Source: Hydractinia symbiolongicarpus (taxonomy: Eukaryota; Cnidaria; Hydrozoa; Anthoathecata; Hydractiniidae). Taken from it: a DNA stretch of 64,000 nt. The notes below the pieces were generated by a model, which made no database searches, was not told the DNA's origin, and saw nothing but the letters and a program-made list of their open reading frames with translations. Made by a program: the position numbers and the translations under genes. Shown here in pieces: positions 36,061 through 47,600 of this stretch (within the stretch, counting starts at the first letter, position 1; the number at the start of each line of letters is the position of its first letter). The stretch spans positions 1,178,001 to 1,242,000 of the forward strand of contig NC_079881.1 in the NCBI RefSeq assembly GCF_029227915.1. Reading direction: 5' to 3'.

Positions 36061-39000
36061 TATATTTTTTCACCACTAAAACGCATGAGACTTGTAGTTT
36101 TCAGAAATGTTTTCATTTTTGATGAGACGCTTAGTGAAAGTGGTTTAATCGCCGGCAAACGAAAACCCGCGATTTCCCGTAAATCCCGGACTCGGCCCCT
36201 ATAGTCAAAAGTACACAAAGAAAGTACCCAGGGAGTAAACTCATTTCCCGAAAGATTTTTTAAATTATCTTTTTACCACTAAAACGCATGAGACTTGTAG
36301 TTTTCAGAAATGTTTTCATTTTTGATGAGACGCTTAATGAAAGTTGTTTAATCGCCGGCAAACGAAACCCGCGATTTCCCGTACATCCCGGGCTTGGCCC
36401 GTATAGTCGAATGTATACAAAGAAAGTACCCAGGGAGTAAACTCAATTCCCGAACGATTTTTTAAATTATTATTTCACCACTAAAGCCCATGAGACTTGT
36501 AGTTTTCAAAAATGCTTTCATTTTTTATGAGACGCTGAATAAAAGAAGTTTAATCGCCGGCAAACGAAAACCCTCGATTTGCCGTAAATATCGGATTCGG
36601 CCCGTATAGTCAAAAGTATACAAAGAAGGTACCCAGGGAGTAAACTCATTTCCCGAACGATTTTTTAAATTATTTTTTCACCACTAAAACGCATGAGACT
36701 TGTAGTTTTCAGAAATGTTTTCATTTTTGATGAGACGCTTAATGAAAGTGGTTCAATCGCCGGCAAACGAAACCCGCGATTTCCCGTACATCCCGGGCTT
36801 GGCCCGTATAGTCGAATGTATACAAAGAAAGTACCCAGGGAGTAAACTCATTTCCCGAACGATTTTTTAAATTATTATTTAACCACTAAAAACCCATGAG
36901 ACTTGTATTTTTTAAAAATGTTTTCTATTTTGATGAGACGCTGAATAAAAGAAGTTTAATCGCCGGCAAACGAAAACCCGCGACTTCCCGTAAATCTCCG
37001 ACTCGGCCCGTATATTCAAATGTATACAAAGAAAGTACCCAGGGAGTAAACTCATTTCCCGAACGATTTTTTAAATTATTATTTCACCACTAAAGCCCAT
37101 GAGACTTGTAGTTTTCAAAAATGTTTTCATTTTTGATGAGACGCTGAATAAAAGAAGTTTAATCGCCGGTAAACGAAAACCCGCGATTTCCCGTAAATCC
37201 CGGATTCGGCCCGTATAGTCAAAAGTATACAAAGAAAGTACCCAGGGAGTAAACTCATTTCCCGAACTTTTTTTTAAATTATTTTTTCACCACTAAAACG
37301 CACGAGACTTGTAGTTTTCAGAAATGTTTTCATTTTTGATAAGACGCTTAGTGAAAGTGGTTTAATCGCCGTCAAACGAAAACCTGCGATTTCCCGTAAA
37401 TCCCGGGTTGGCCCGTATAGTCGAATGTATACAAAGAAAGTACCCTGTGAGTAAACTCATTTCCAAAACGATTTTTTAAATTATCTTTTCACCACTAAAA
37501 CGCATGAGACTTGTAGTTTTCAAAAATGTTTTCATTTTTGATGAGACGCTGAATAAAAGGTGTTTAATCGCCGGCAAACGAAAACCCGCCATTTCCCGTA
37601 AACCCCGGACTCGGCCCGTATAGTCAAAAGTATACAAAGAAAGTACCCAGGGAGTAAACTCATTTCCCGAACGATTTTTTAAATTATTATTTCACCACTA
37701 AAGCCCATGAGACTTGTAGTTTTCTAAAATGTTTTCATATTTGATGAGACGCTGAATAAAAGAAGTTTAATCGCCGTCAAACGAAAACCTGCGATTTCCC
37801 GTAAATCCCTGATTCAGCCCGCATAGTCAAAAGTATACAAAGAAGGTACCCAGGGAGTAAACGCATTTTGCGAACGATTTTTTAAATTATTTTTTCACCA
37901 CTAAAACGCATGAGACTTGTAGTTTTCAGAAATGTTTTCATTTTTGATGAGACCCCTAATGAAAGTGGTTTAATCGCCGGCAAAAGAAAACCCGCGATTT
38001 CCCGTAAATCCCGGGCTTGGCCTTTATAGTCGAATGTATACAAAGAAAGTACCCTGTGAGTAAACTCATTTCCAAAACGATTTTTAAAATTATCTTTTCA
38101 CCACTAAAACGCATGAGACTTGTAGTTTTCAAAAATGTTTTCATTTTTGATGAGACGCTGAATAAAAGAAGTTTAATCACCGGCAAACGAAAACCCGCCA
38201 TTTCCCGTAAACCCCGGACTCGGCCCGTATAGTCAAAAGTATACAACGAAAGTACCCTGGGAGTAAACTCATTTCCCGAACGATTTTTTAAATTATTATT
38301 TCATCACTAAAACGCATGAGACTTGTAGTTTTCAGAAATGTTTTCATTTTTGATGAGACGCTTAATGAAAGTGGTTTAATCGCCGACAAACGAAAACTCG
38401 CGATTTCCCGTACATCCCGGGCTTGGCCCGTATAGTCGAATGTATACAAAGAAAGTACCCTGTGAGTAAACTCATTTCCAAAACGATTTTTTAAATTATC
38501 TTTTCACCACTAAAACGCATGAGACTTGCAGTTTTCAAAAATGTTTTCATTTTTGATGAGACGCTGAATAAAAGAAGTTTAATCGCCGACAAACGAAAAC
38601 CTGCGCTTTCCCGTAAACCCCGGACTCGGCCCGTATAGTCGAAAGTATACAAAGAAAGTACCCAGGGAGTAAGCACATTTCCCGAACGATTTTTTAAATT
38701 ATTTTTTCACCACTAAAACGCATGAGACTTGTAGTTTTCAGAAATGTTTTCATTTTTGATGAAACGCTTAGTGAAAGTGGTTTAATCGCCGGCAAACGAA
38801 AACCCGCGATTTCCCGTAAATCCCGGACTCGGCCCGTATAGTCAAAAGTACACAAAGAAAGTACCCAGGGAGTAAACTCATTTCCCGAACGATTTTTTAA
38901 ATTATTTTTTCACCACTAAAACGCATGAGACTTGTAGTTTTCAGAAATGTTTTCATTTTTGATGAGACGCTTAGTGAAAGTGGTTTAATCGCCGGCAAAC

Positions 39001-39769
39001 GAAAACCCGCGATTTCCCGTAAATCCCGGACTCGGCCCGTATAGTCAAAAGTACACAAAGAAAGTACCCAGGAAGTAAACTCATTTCCCGAACGATTTTT
39101 TAAATTTTTTTTTCACCACTAAAACGCATGAGACTTGTAGTTTTCAGAAATGTTTTCATTTTTGATGAGACGCTTAATGAAAGTGGTTTAATCGCCGGCA
39201 AACGAAACCCGCGAATTCCCGTACATCCCGGGCTTGGCCCGTATAGTCGAATGTATACAAAGAAAGTACCCAGGGAGTAAACTCATTTCCCGAACGATTT
39301 TTAAATTATTATTTAACCACTAAAAACCCATGAGACTTGTATTTTTTAAAAATGTTTTCTATTTTGATGAGACGCTGAATAAAAGAAGTTTAATCGCCGG
39401 CAAACGAAAACCCGCGACTTCCCGTAAATCTCCGACTCGGCCCGTATATTTAAAAGTATAAAAAGAAAGTACCCAGGGAGTAAACTCATTTCCCGAACGA
39501 TTTTTTAAATTATTATTTCACCACTAAAGCCCATGAGACTTGTAGTTTTCAAAAATGTTTTCATTTTTGATGAGACGCTGAATAAAAGAAGTTTAATCGC
39601 CGGTAAACGAAAACCCGCGATTTCCCGTAAATCCATGATTCGGCCCGTATAGTAAAAGTATACAAAGAAGGTACCCAGGGAGTAAACTCATTTCCCGAAC
39701 GATTTTTTAAATTATTTTTTCACCACTAAAACGCATGAGACTTGTAGTTTTCAGAAATGTTTTCATTTT
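35450..39769 (+). repeat. HOR block, 13-mer (2637-bp offset) with internal gain and loss
   Basis: 35602, 35854 and 36211 recur at 38240, 38491 and 38848 (offset 2637-2638). In the second copy the AAAAGTACACAAAG monomer is doubled (38848 and 39051), and two later monomers are missing, so the TTGTATTTTTTAAAAATG copies at 36896 and 39330 are only 2434 bp apart. The block runs straight into the orientation switch and its last monomer is truncated at 39769. Confidence 0.75.
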
Positions 39770-39781
39770 GCAGTTGGTTAA

Positions 39782-39806
39782 AGACTTGTCACAAAGTGAC
39801 AAATCT
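39782..39806. other. Imperfect palindrome (11-bp arms, 3-nt loop) at the switch point
   Basis: Left arm AGACTTGTCAC (39782-39792), loop AAA (39793-39795), right arm GTGACAAATCT (39796-39806). Ten of eleven pairs are complementary; the single mismatch is C39785 opposite A39803. The inner seven pairs (TTGTCAC / GTGACAA) are perfect. A hairpin lying exactly where a large inverted array changes direction is what palindrome-mediated or fold-back rearrangement would leave, but that mechanism is inference. Confidence 0.8.
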
Positions 39807-39816
39807 GTCGAACAGA
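39804..39816. other. Second short palindrome in the switch spacer
   Basis: Arms TCTGT (39804-39808) and ACAGA (39812-39816) flank the 3-nt loop CGA. It overlaps the end of the first palindrome by three bases, so the two hairpins could not both fully form. Five-base arms are short enough to arise by chance; it is listed because it abuts the larger palindrome. Confidence 0.5.
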
Positions 39817-39824
39817 GGCTTAAT

Positions 39825-41313
39825 CGTATTAGTGGTGAAAAAATAATTTAAAAAATCGTTCGGGAGATGAGTTTACTCCCTGGGTACTTTCTTTGTATAC
39901 TTTTGACTATACGGGCCGAGTCCGGGATTTACGGGAAGTAGCGGGTTTTTGTTTGCCGGCGATTAAACTTCTTTTATTCAGCGTCTCAACAAAAATGAAA
40001 ACATTTTTGAAAACTACAAGTCTCATGCGTTTTAGTGGTGAAATAATAATTTAAAAAATCGTTCGGGAAATGAGTTTACTCCCAGGGTACTTTCTTTGTA
40101 TACTTTTGACTATACGGGCCGAGTCCGGGGTTTACGGGAAATGGCGGGTTTTCGTTTGCCGGCGATTAAACTTCTTTTATTCAGCGTCCCATCAAAAATG
40201 AAAACATTTTTGAAAACTACAAGTCTCATGCGTTTTAGTGGTGAAAAGATAATTTAAAAAATCGTTTTGGAAATGAGTTTACTCACAGGGTACTTTCTTT
40301 GTATACATTCGACTATACGGGCCAAGCCCGGGATTTACGGGAAATCGCGGGTTTTCGTTTGCCGGCGATTAAACCACTTTCATTAGGCGTCTCATCAAAA
40401 ATGAAAACATTTCTGAAAACTACAAGTCTCATGCGTTTTAGTGGTGAAAAAATAATTTAAAAAATCGTTCGGGAAGTGAGTTTAATCCCTGGGTTCCTTC
40501 TTCGTATACTTTTGACTATACGGGCCGAGTCCGGGATTTACGGGAAATGGCGGGTTTTCGTTTGCCGGCGATTAAACCACTTTCATTAGGCGTTTCATCA
40601 AAAATGAAAACATTTCTGAAAACTACAAGTCTCATGCGTTTTAGTGGTGAAAAAATAATTTAAAAAATCGTTCGGGAAGTGAGTTTAATCCCTGGGTTCC
40701 TTCTTCGTATACTTTTGACAATACGGGCCGAGTCCGGGATTTACGGGAAATCGCGGGTTTTCGTTTGCCGGCGATTAAACCACTTTCACGAAGCGTCTCA
40801 TCAAAAATGAAAACAATTGTGAAAACTACAAGTCTCATGCGTTTTAGTGGTGAAAAAATAATTTAAAAAATCGTTCGGGAAATGAGTTTACTCCCTGGGT
40901 ACTTTCTTTGTATACTTTTGACTATACGGGCAGAGTCCGGGATTTACGGGAAGTCGCGGGTTTTCGTTTGCCGGCAATTAAACTTCTTTTATTCAGCGTC
41001 TCATCAAAAATGAAAACATTTTTGAAAACTACAAGTCTCATGGGTTTTAGTGGTGAAAAGATAATTTAAAAAATCGTTTTGGAAATGAGTTTACTCACAG
41101 GGTACTTTCTTTGTATACATTCGACTATACGGGCCAAGCCCGGGATTTACGGGAAATCGCGGGTTTTCGTTTGCCGGCGATTAAACCACTTTCATAAGGC
41201 GTCTCATCAAAAATGAAAACATTTCCGAAAACTACAAGTCTCATGCGTTTTAGTGGTGAAATAATAATTTAAAAAATCGTTCGGGAAATGAGTTTACTCC
41301 CTGGGTACTTTCT
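39825..41313 (-). repeat. Right-arm satellite next to the switch, mixed monomers
   Basis: About seven monomers, including two tandem copies with GAAGTGAGTTTAATCCC and GGTTCCTTCTTCGTATAC (about 40472 and 40675) and the first ACAATTGT copy (40812). The first copy has GTCTCAACAAAAATG and GGAGATGAG, which no left-arm neighbour shows. The segment reappears in altered form around 43.1-44.0 kb (offset 2840). Confidence 0.7.
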
Positions 41314-42125
41314 TTGTATACTTTTGACTATACGGGCCGAGTCCGGGGTTTACGGAAAATGGCGGGTTTTCGTTTGCCGGCGATTAAACTCCTTTTATTC
41401 AGCGTCTCATCAAAAAAGAAAACATTTTTGAAAACTACAAGTCTCATTCGCTTTAGTGATGATCAGATAATCCAAAAAATCGTTTTGGAAATGAGTTTAC
41501 TCACAGGGTACTTTCTTTGTATACATTCGACTATACGGGCCAAGCCCGGGATTTACGGGAAATCGCGGAATTTCGTTTGCCGGCGATTAAACCACTTTCA
41601 CTAAGCGTCTCATCAAAAATGAAAACATTTCTAAAAACTACAAGTCTCATGCGTTTTAGTGGTGAAAAAATAAATTAAAAAATCGTTCGGGAAATGAGTT
41701 TACTCCCTGGGTACTTTCTTTGTATACTTTTGACTATACGGGGCGAGTCGGAGATTTACGGGAAGTCGCGGGTTTTCGTTTGCCGGCGATTAAACTTCTT
41801 TTATTCAGCGTCTCATCAAAAAAGAAAACATTTTTGAAAACTACAAGTCTCATGCGCTTTAGTGATGATCAGATAATCCAAAAAATCGTTTTGGAAATGA
41901 GTTTACTCACAGGGTACTTTCTTTGTATACATTCGACTATACGGGCCAAGCCCGGGATTTACGGGAAATCGCGGAATTTCGTTTGCCGGCGATTAAACCA
42001 CTTTCACTAAGCGTCTCATCAAAAATGAAAACATTTCTAAAAACTACAAGTCTCATGCGTTTTAGTGGTGAAAAAATAAATTAAAAAATCGTTCGGGAAA
42101 TGAGTTTACTCCCTGGGTACTTTCT
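41314..42125 (-). repeat. HOR block, 2-mer, 406-bp period, two copies
   Basis: 41314-41719 and 41720-42125 share the rare forms CATCAAAAAAGAAAAC, TTTAGTGATGATCAG, ATAATCCAAAAAATCG and AATAAATTAAAAAATCG. The first monomer differs upstream (GGGGTTTACGGAAAATGG in one, CGGAGATTTACGGGAAGTCG in the other), so the exchange edge lies inside a monomer. Confidence 0.8.
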
Positions 42126-43180
42126 TTGTATACTTTTGACTATACGGGGCGAGTCGGAGATTTACGGGAAGTCGCGGGTTTTCGTTTGCCGGCGATTAAA
42201 CTTCTTTTATTCAGCGTCTCATCAAAAATGAAAACATTTTTGAAAACTACAAGTCTCATGGGCTTTAGTGGTTAAAAATAATTTAAAAAATCGTTCGGGA
42301 AATGAGTTTACTCCCTGGGTACTTTCTTTGTATACATTAGACTATACGGGCCAAGCCCGGGATGTACGGGTAATCGCGGGTTTCATTTGCCGGCGATTAA
42401 ACCACTTGCATCAAGCGTCTCATCAAAAATGAAAACATTTCTGAAAACTACAAGTCTCATGCGTTTTAGTGATGAAAAAATAATTTAAAAAATCGTTCGG
42501 GAAATGAGTTTACTCCCTGGGTACTTTCTTTGTATACTTTTGACTATACGGGCCGAGTCCGGGATTTACGGGAAGTCGCGGGTTTTCGTTTGCCGGCGAT
42601 TAAACTTCTTTTATTCATTGTCTCATCAAAAAAGAAAACATTTTTGAAAACTACAAGTCTCATGCGTTTTAGTGGTGAAAAGATAATTTAAAAAATCGTT
42701 TTGGAAATGAGTTTACTCACAGGGTACTTTCTTTATATACATTCGACTATACGGGCCAATCCCGGGATTTATGGGAAATCGCGGGTTTTCGTTTGCCGGC
42801 GATTAAACCACTTTCATTAAGCGTCTCATCAAAAATGAAAACATTTCTGAAAACTACAAGTCTCATGCGTTTTAGTGGTGAAAAAATAATTTAAAAAATC
42901 GTTCGGGAAGTGAGTTTAATCCCTGGGTTCCTTCTTCGTATACTTTGGACTATACGGGCCGAGTGCGGGATTTACGGGAAGTCGCGGGTTTTCGTTTGCT
43001 GGCGATTAAACTTCTTTTATTCAGCGTCTCATCAAAAAAGAAAACATTTTTGAAAACTACAAGTCTCATGCGTTTTAGTGGTGAAAAGATAATTTAAAAA
43101 ATCGTTTTGGAAATGAGTTTACTCCCAGGGTACTTTCTTTGTATACTTTTGACTATACGGGCCGAGTCCGGTGTTTACGG
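42126..43180 (-). repeat. Mixed satellite segment
   Basis: About five monomers of known subtypes, with a few private changes such as ACATTAGACTATAC (about 42336), TTATTCATTGTCTC (about 42611) and TTTATATACATTCG. No insert, gene or clear short HOR is visible. Confidence 0.7.
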
Positions 43181-45570
43181 GAAATGGCGGGTTTTCGTTT
43201 GCCGGCGATTAAAGTTCTTTTATTCAGCGTCCCATCAAAAATGAAAACATTTTTGAAAACTACAAGTCTCATGCGTTTTAGTGGTGAAAAGATAATTTAA
43301 AAAATCGTTTTGGAAATGAGTTTACTCACAGGGTACTTTCTTTGTATACATTCGACTATACGGGGCAAGCCCGGGATTTACGGGAAATCGCGGGTTTTCG
43401 TTTGCTGGCGATTAAACCACTTTCATTAGGCGTCTCATCAAAAATGAAAACATTTCTGAAAACTACAAGTCTCATGCGTTTTAGTGGTGAAAAAATAATT
43501 TAAAAAATCGTTCGGGAAGTGAGTTTAATCCCTGGGTTCCTTCTTCGTATACTTTTGACTATACGGGCCGAGTCCGGGATTTACGGGAAATCGCGGGTTT
43601 TCGTTTGCCGGCGATTAAACCACTTTCACTAAGCGTCTCATCAAAAATGAAAACAATTGTGAAAACTACAAGTCTCATGCGTTTTAGTGGTGAAAAAATA
43701 ATTTAAAAAATCGTTCGGGAAATGAGTTTACTCCCTGGGTACTTTGTTTGTATACTTTGACTATACGGGCCGAGTCCGGGATTTACGGGAAGTCGCGGGT
43801 TTTCGTTTGCCGGCAATTAAACTTCTTTTACTCAGCGTCTCATCAAAAATGAAAACATTTTTGAAAACTACAAGTCTCATGGGTTTTAGTGGTGAAAAGA
43901 TAATTTAAAAAATCGTTTTGGAAATGAGTTTACTCACAGGGTACTTTCTTTGTATACATTCGACTATACGGGCCAATCCCAGGATTTATGGGAAATCGCG
44001 GGTTTTCGTTTGCCGGCGATTAAACCAATTTCATTAAGCGTCTCATCAAAAATGAAAACATTTCTGAAAACTACAAGTCTCATGCGTTTTAGTGATGAAA
44101 AAATAATTTAAAAAATCGTTCGGGAAATGAGTTTACTCCCTGGGTACTTTCTTTGTATACTTTTGACTATACGGGCCGAGTCCGGGATTTACGGGAAGTC
44201 GCGGGTTTTCGTTTGCCGGCGATTAAACTTCTTTTATTCAGTGTTTCATCAAAAATGAAAACATTTTAAAAACTACAAGTCTCATGCGTTTTAGTGGTGA
44301 AATAATAATTTAAAAAATCGTTCTGGAAAAGAGTTTACTCCCAGGGTACTTTCTTTGTATACTTTTGACTATACGGGCCGAGTCCGGTGTTTACGGGAAA
44401 TGGCGGGTTTTCGTTTGCCGGCGATTAAACTTCTTTTATTCAGCGTCCCATCAAAAATGAAAACATTTTTGAAAACTACAAGTCTCATGCGTTATAGTGG
44501 TGAAAAGATAATTTAAAAAATCGTTTTGGAAATGAGTTTACTCACAGGGTACTTTCTTTGTATACATTCGACTATACGGGCCAAGCCCGGGATTTACGGG
44601 AAATCGCGGGTTTTCGTTTGCCGGCGATTAAACCACTTTCATTAGGCGTCTCATCAAAAATGAAAACATTTCTGAAAACTACAAGTCTCATGCGTTTTAG
44701 TGGTGATAAAATAATTTAAAAAATCGTTCGGGAAGTGAGTTTAATCCCTGGGTTCCTTCTTCGTATACTTTTGACTATACGGGCCGAGTCCGGGATTTAC
44801 GGGAAATGGCGGGTTTTCGTTTGCCGGCGATTAAACTTCTTTTATTCAGCGTCCCATCAAAAATGAAAACATTTTTGAAAACTACAAGTCTCATGCGTTT
44901 TAGTGGTGAAAAGATAATTTAAAAAATCGTTTTGGAAATGAGTTTACTCACAGGGTACTTTCTTTGTATACATTCAACTATACGGGCCAAGCCCGGGATT
45001 TACGGGAAATCGCGGGTTTTCGTTTGCCGGCGATTAAACCACTTTCATTAGGCGTCTCATCAAAAATGAAAACATTTCTGAAAACTACAAGTCTCATGCG
45101 TTTTAGTGGTGAAAAAATAATTTAAAAAATGGTTCGGGAAGTGAGTTTAATCCCTGGGTTCCTTCTTCGTATACTTTTGACTATACGGGCCGAGTCCGGG
45201 ATTTACGGGAAATCGCGGGTTTTCGTTTGCCGGCGATTAAACCACTTTCACTAAGCGTCTCATCAAAAATGAAAACAATTGTGAAAACTACAAGTGTCAT
45301 GCGTTTTAGTGGTGAAAAAATAATTTAAAAAATCGTTCGGGAAATGAGTTTACTCCCTGGGTACTTTCTTTGTATACTTTGACTATACGGGCCGAGTCCG
45401 GGACTTATGGGAAGTCGCGGGTTTTCGTTTGCCGGCAATTAAACTTCTTTTACTCAGCGTCTCATCAAAAATGAAAACATTTTTGAAAACTACAAGTCTC
45501 ATGGGTTTTAGTGGTGAAAAGATAATTTAAAAAATCGTTTTGGAAATGAGTTTACTCACAGGGTACTTTC
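43180..45570 (-). repeat. HOR block, 8-mer, 1622-bp offset
   Basis: About 43180-43950 matches about 44802-45570 at offset 1622. Markers are GGTTCCTTCTTCGTATAC, ACAATTGT (43652 and 45274), GTATACTTTGACTATAC (one T short) and TTTTACTCAGCG. Between the two lie a copy with CGGTGTTTACGGG (about 44387) and one with TTTAGTGGTGATAAAATAA. Confidence 0.72.
44340..45510 (-). repeat. Long-range duplicate, first copy (21-monomer offset, 4259 bp)
   Basis: This ~1.2 kb segment matches 48599-49770. Shared private forms in the same order are CCGGTGTTTACGGG, GTGGTGATAAAATAA, GGTTCCTTCTTCG followed by AAATGGCGGG, ACATTCAACTATAC, ACAATTGT and TATACTTTGACTATAC. Confidence 0.75.
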
Positions 45571-46690
45571 TTTGTATACATTCGACTATACGGGCCAAGC
45601 CCGGGATTTACGAGAAATCGCGGGTTTTCGTTTGCCGGTGATTAAACCACTTTCATTAGGCGTCTCATCAAAAATGAAAACATTTCCGAAAACTACAAGT
45701 CTCATGCGTTTTAGTGGTGAAATAATAATTTAAAAAATCGTTCGGGAAATGAGTTTACTCCCTGGGTACTTTCTTTGTATACTTTTGACTATACGGGCCG
45801 AGTCCGGGGTTTACGGGAAATGGCGGGTTTTCGTTTGCCGGCGATTAAACTCCTTTTATTCAGCGTCTCATCAAAAAAGAAAACATTTTTGAAAACTACA
45901 AGTCTCATGCGCTTTAGTGATGATAAGATAATCCAAAAAATCGTTTTGGAAATGAGTTTACTCCCTGGGTACTTTCTTTGTATACTTTTGACTATACGGG
46001 CCGAGTCCTGGATTTACGGGAAGTCGCGGGTTTTCGTTGGCCGGCAATTAAACTTCTTTTATTCAGCGTCTCATCAAAAATGAAAACATTTTTGAAAACT
46101 ACAAGTCTCATGGGTTTTAGTGGTGAAAAGATAATTTAAAAAATCGTTTTGGAAATGAGTTTACTCCCTGGGTACTTTCTTTGTATACATTCGACTATAC
46201 GGGCCAAGCCCGGGATGTACGGGAAATCGCGGGTTCCGTTTGCCGGCGATTAAACCACCTTCATCAAGCGTCTCATCAAAAATGAAAACATTTCTGAAAA
46301 CTACAAGTCTCATGCGTTTTAGTGATAAAAAAATAATTTAAAAAATCGTTCGGGAAATGAGTTTACTCCCTGGGTACTTTCTTTGTATACTTTTGACTAT
46401 ACGGGCCGAGTCCGGGATTTACGGGAAGTCGCGGGTTTTCGTTTGCCGGCGATTAAACTTCTTTTATTCAGCGTCTCATCAAAAAAGAAAACATTTTTGA
46501 AAACTACAAGTCTCATGCGTTTTAGTGGTGAAAAGATAATTTAAAAAATCGTTTTGGAAATGAGTTTACTCACAGGGTACTTTCTTTGTATACATTCGAC
46601 TATACGGGCCAATCCCGGGATTTATTAGAAATCGCGGGTTTTCGTTTGCCGGCGATTAAACCACTTTCATTAAGCGTCTCATCAAAAATG
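45570..46690 (-). repeat. Mixed satellite segment
   Basis: About five to six monomers. The copy at about 45775 with CATCAAAAAAGAAAAC, TGATGATAAGATAATCC relates to the 41.3-42.1 kb 2-mer. The copy at about 46200 has GCGGGTTCCGTTTGCC (short of the usual run). No gene or insert is visible. Confidence 0.7.
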
Positions 46691-47600
46691 AAAACATTTC
46701 TGCAAACTACAAGTCTCATGCGTTTTAGTGGTGAAAAGATAATTTAAAAAATCGTTTTGGAAATGAGTTTACTCACAGGGTACTTTCTTTGTATACATTC
46801 GACTATACGGGCCAATCCCGGGATTTATGGAAAATCGCGGGTTTTCGTTTGCCGGCGATTAAACCACTTTCATTAAGCGTCTCATCAAAAATGAAAACAT
46901 TTCTGCAAACTACAAGTCTCATGCGTTTTAGTGGTGAAAAAATAATTTAAAAAATCGTTCGGGAAATGAGTTTACTCCCTGGGTACCTTCTTTGTATACT
47001 TTTGACTATACGGGCCGAGTCCGGGATTTACGGGAAATCGCGGGTTTTCGTTTGCCGGCGATTAAACTTATTTTATTCAGCGTCTCATCAAAAATGAAAA
47101 CATTTTTAAAAACTACAAGTCTCATGGGCTTTAGTGGTGAAATAATAATTTAAAAAATCGTTCGGGAAATGAGTTTACTCCCTGGGTACTTTCTTTGTAT
47201 ACTTTTGACTATACAGCCGAGTCGGGGATTTTCCGGGAAGTTGCGGGTTTTCGTTTGCCGGCGATTAAACTTCTTTTATTCAGCGTCACATCAAAAATGA
47301 AAACATTTTTAAAAACTACAAGTCTCATGGGCTTTAGTGGTGAAATAATAATTTAAAAAATCGTTCGGGAAATGAGTTTACTCCCTGGGTACTTTCTTTG
47401 TATACTTTTGACTATACAGCCGAGTCGGGGATTTTCCGGGAAGTTGCGGGTTTTCGTTTGCCGGCGATTAAACTTCTTTTATTCAGCGTGTCATCAAAAG
47501 TGAAAACATTTTTAAAAACTACAAGTCTCATGGGCTTTAGTGGTTAAATAATAATTTAAAAAATCGTTCGCGAAATGAGTTTACTCCCTGGGTACTTTCT
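46690..47600 (-). repeat. Long-range duplicate, first copy (31-monomer offset, 6280 bp)
   Basis: This segment matches about 52970-53880 at offset 6280. Shared private forms are TTTCTGCAAACTAC, GGGTACCTTCTTTG, AACTTATTTTATTC, CTATACAGCCGAGTCGGGG with ATTTTCCGGGAAGTTGC (two tandem copies 203 bp apart), GCGTGTCATCAAAAGTG and TCGTTCGCGAAATG. Confidence 0.8.

Larger units (their letters stand above)
1..39769 (+). repeat. Left arm of satellite array, ~203-bp monomer, ~196 copies
   Basis: Continuous head-to-tail copies of one monomer, whose ATGAGACTTG start recurs at 3, 206, 408, 610, 813, 1016, 1218, 1421, 1623 and so on at 202-203 bp spacing without interruption. Each copy has, in order, a T-rich 5' third with a dyad (arms TCAAAAATG and CATTTTTGA), a GC-rich core (GCCGGC, CCCGCGA, CCCGTAAA, GGCCCGTATAG), a GTATAC motif, a GAGTAAACTCATTTCC segment and a T-tract segment (CGATTTTTTAAATTATT). 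One full period counted by hand has 77 G+C of 203 (38%). No mobile element, gene or RNA gene breaks the arm. The last monomer is cut after TTTCATTTT at 39769. Satellite DNA of this kind is normally heterochromatic; the chromosomal location is inference. Confidence 0.97.
39770..39824. other. Spacer at the orientation switch of the array
   Basis: These ~55 bp are the only stretch in the window that does not align to the monomer. Left-arm satellite stops inside a monomer after TTTCATTTT (39761-39769), and inverted satellite resumes near 39825 with CGTATTAGTGGTG, which resembles the usual CGTTTTAGTGGTG. The spacer carries two adjacent short palindromes (39782-39806 and 39804-39816). The octamer AGACTTGT at 39782-39789 also occurs in every monomer (ATGAGACTTGTAG), so part of the spacer may be a degraded monomer fragment. 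It could be a remnant of a breakpoint repair event, of a small inserted element, or of a sequence that once flanked one of the arms; the sequence does not decide between these. Confidence 0.85.

Noticed and set aside
39786-39802. Rho-independent terminator
   Set aside because: The 7-bp core stem is AT-rich, has no following T-run, and no gene is nearby.
39770-39824. Transposable element or terminal inverted repeat insertion at the switch
   Set aside because: The spacer is only ~55 bp, and I see no target-site duplication or known element end. Palindromes alone are not enough to call an element.
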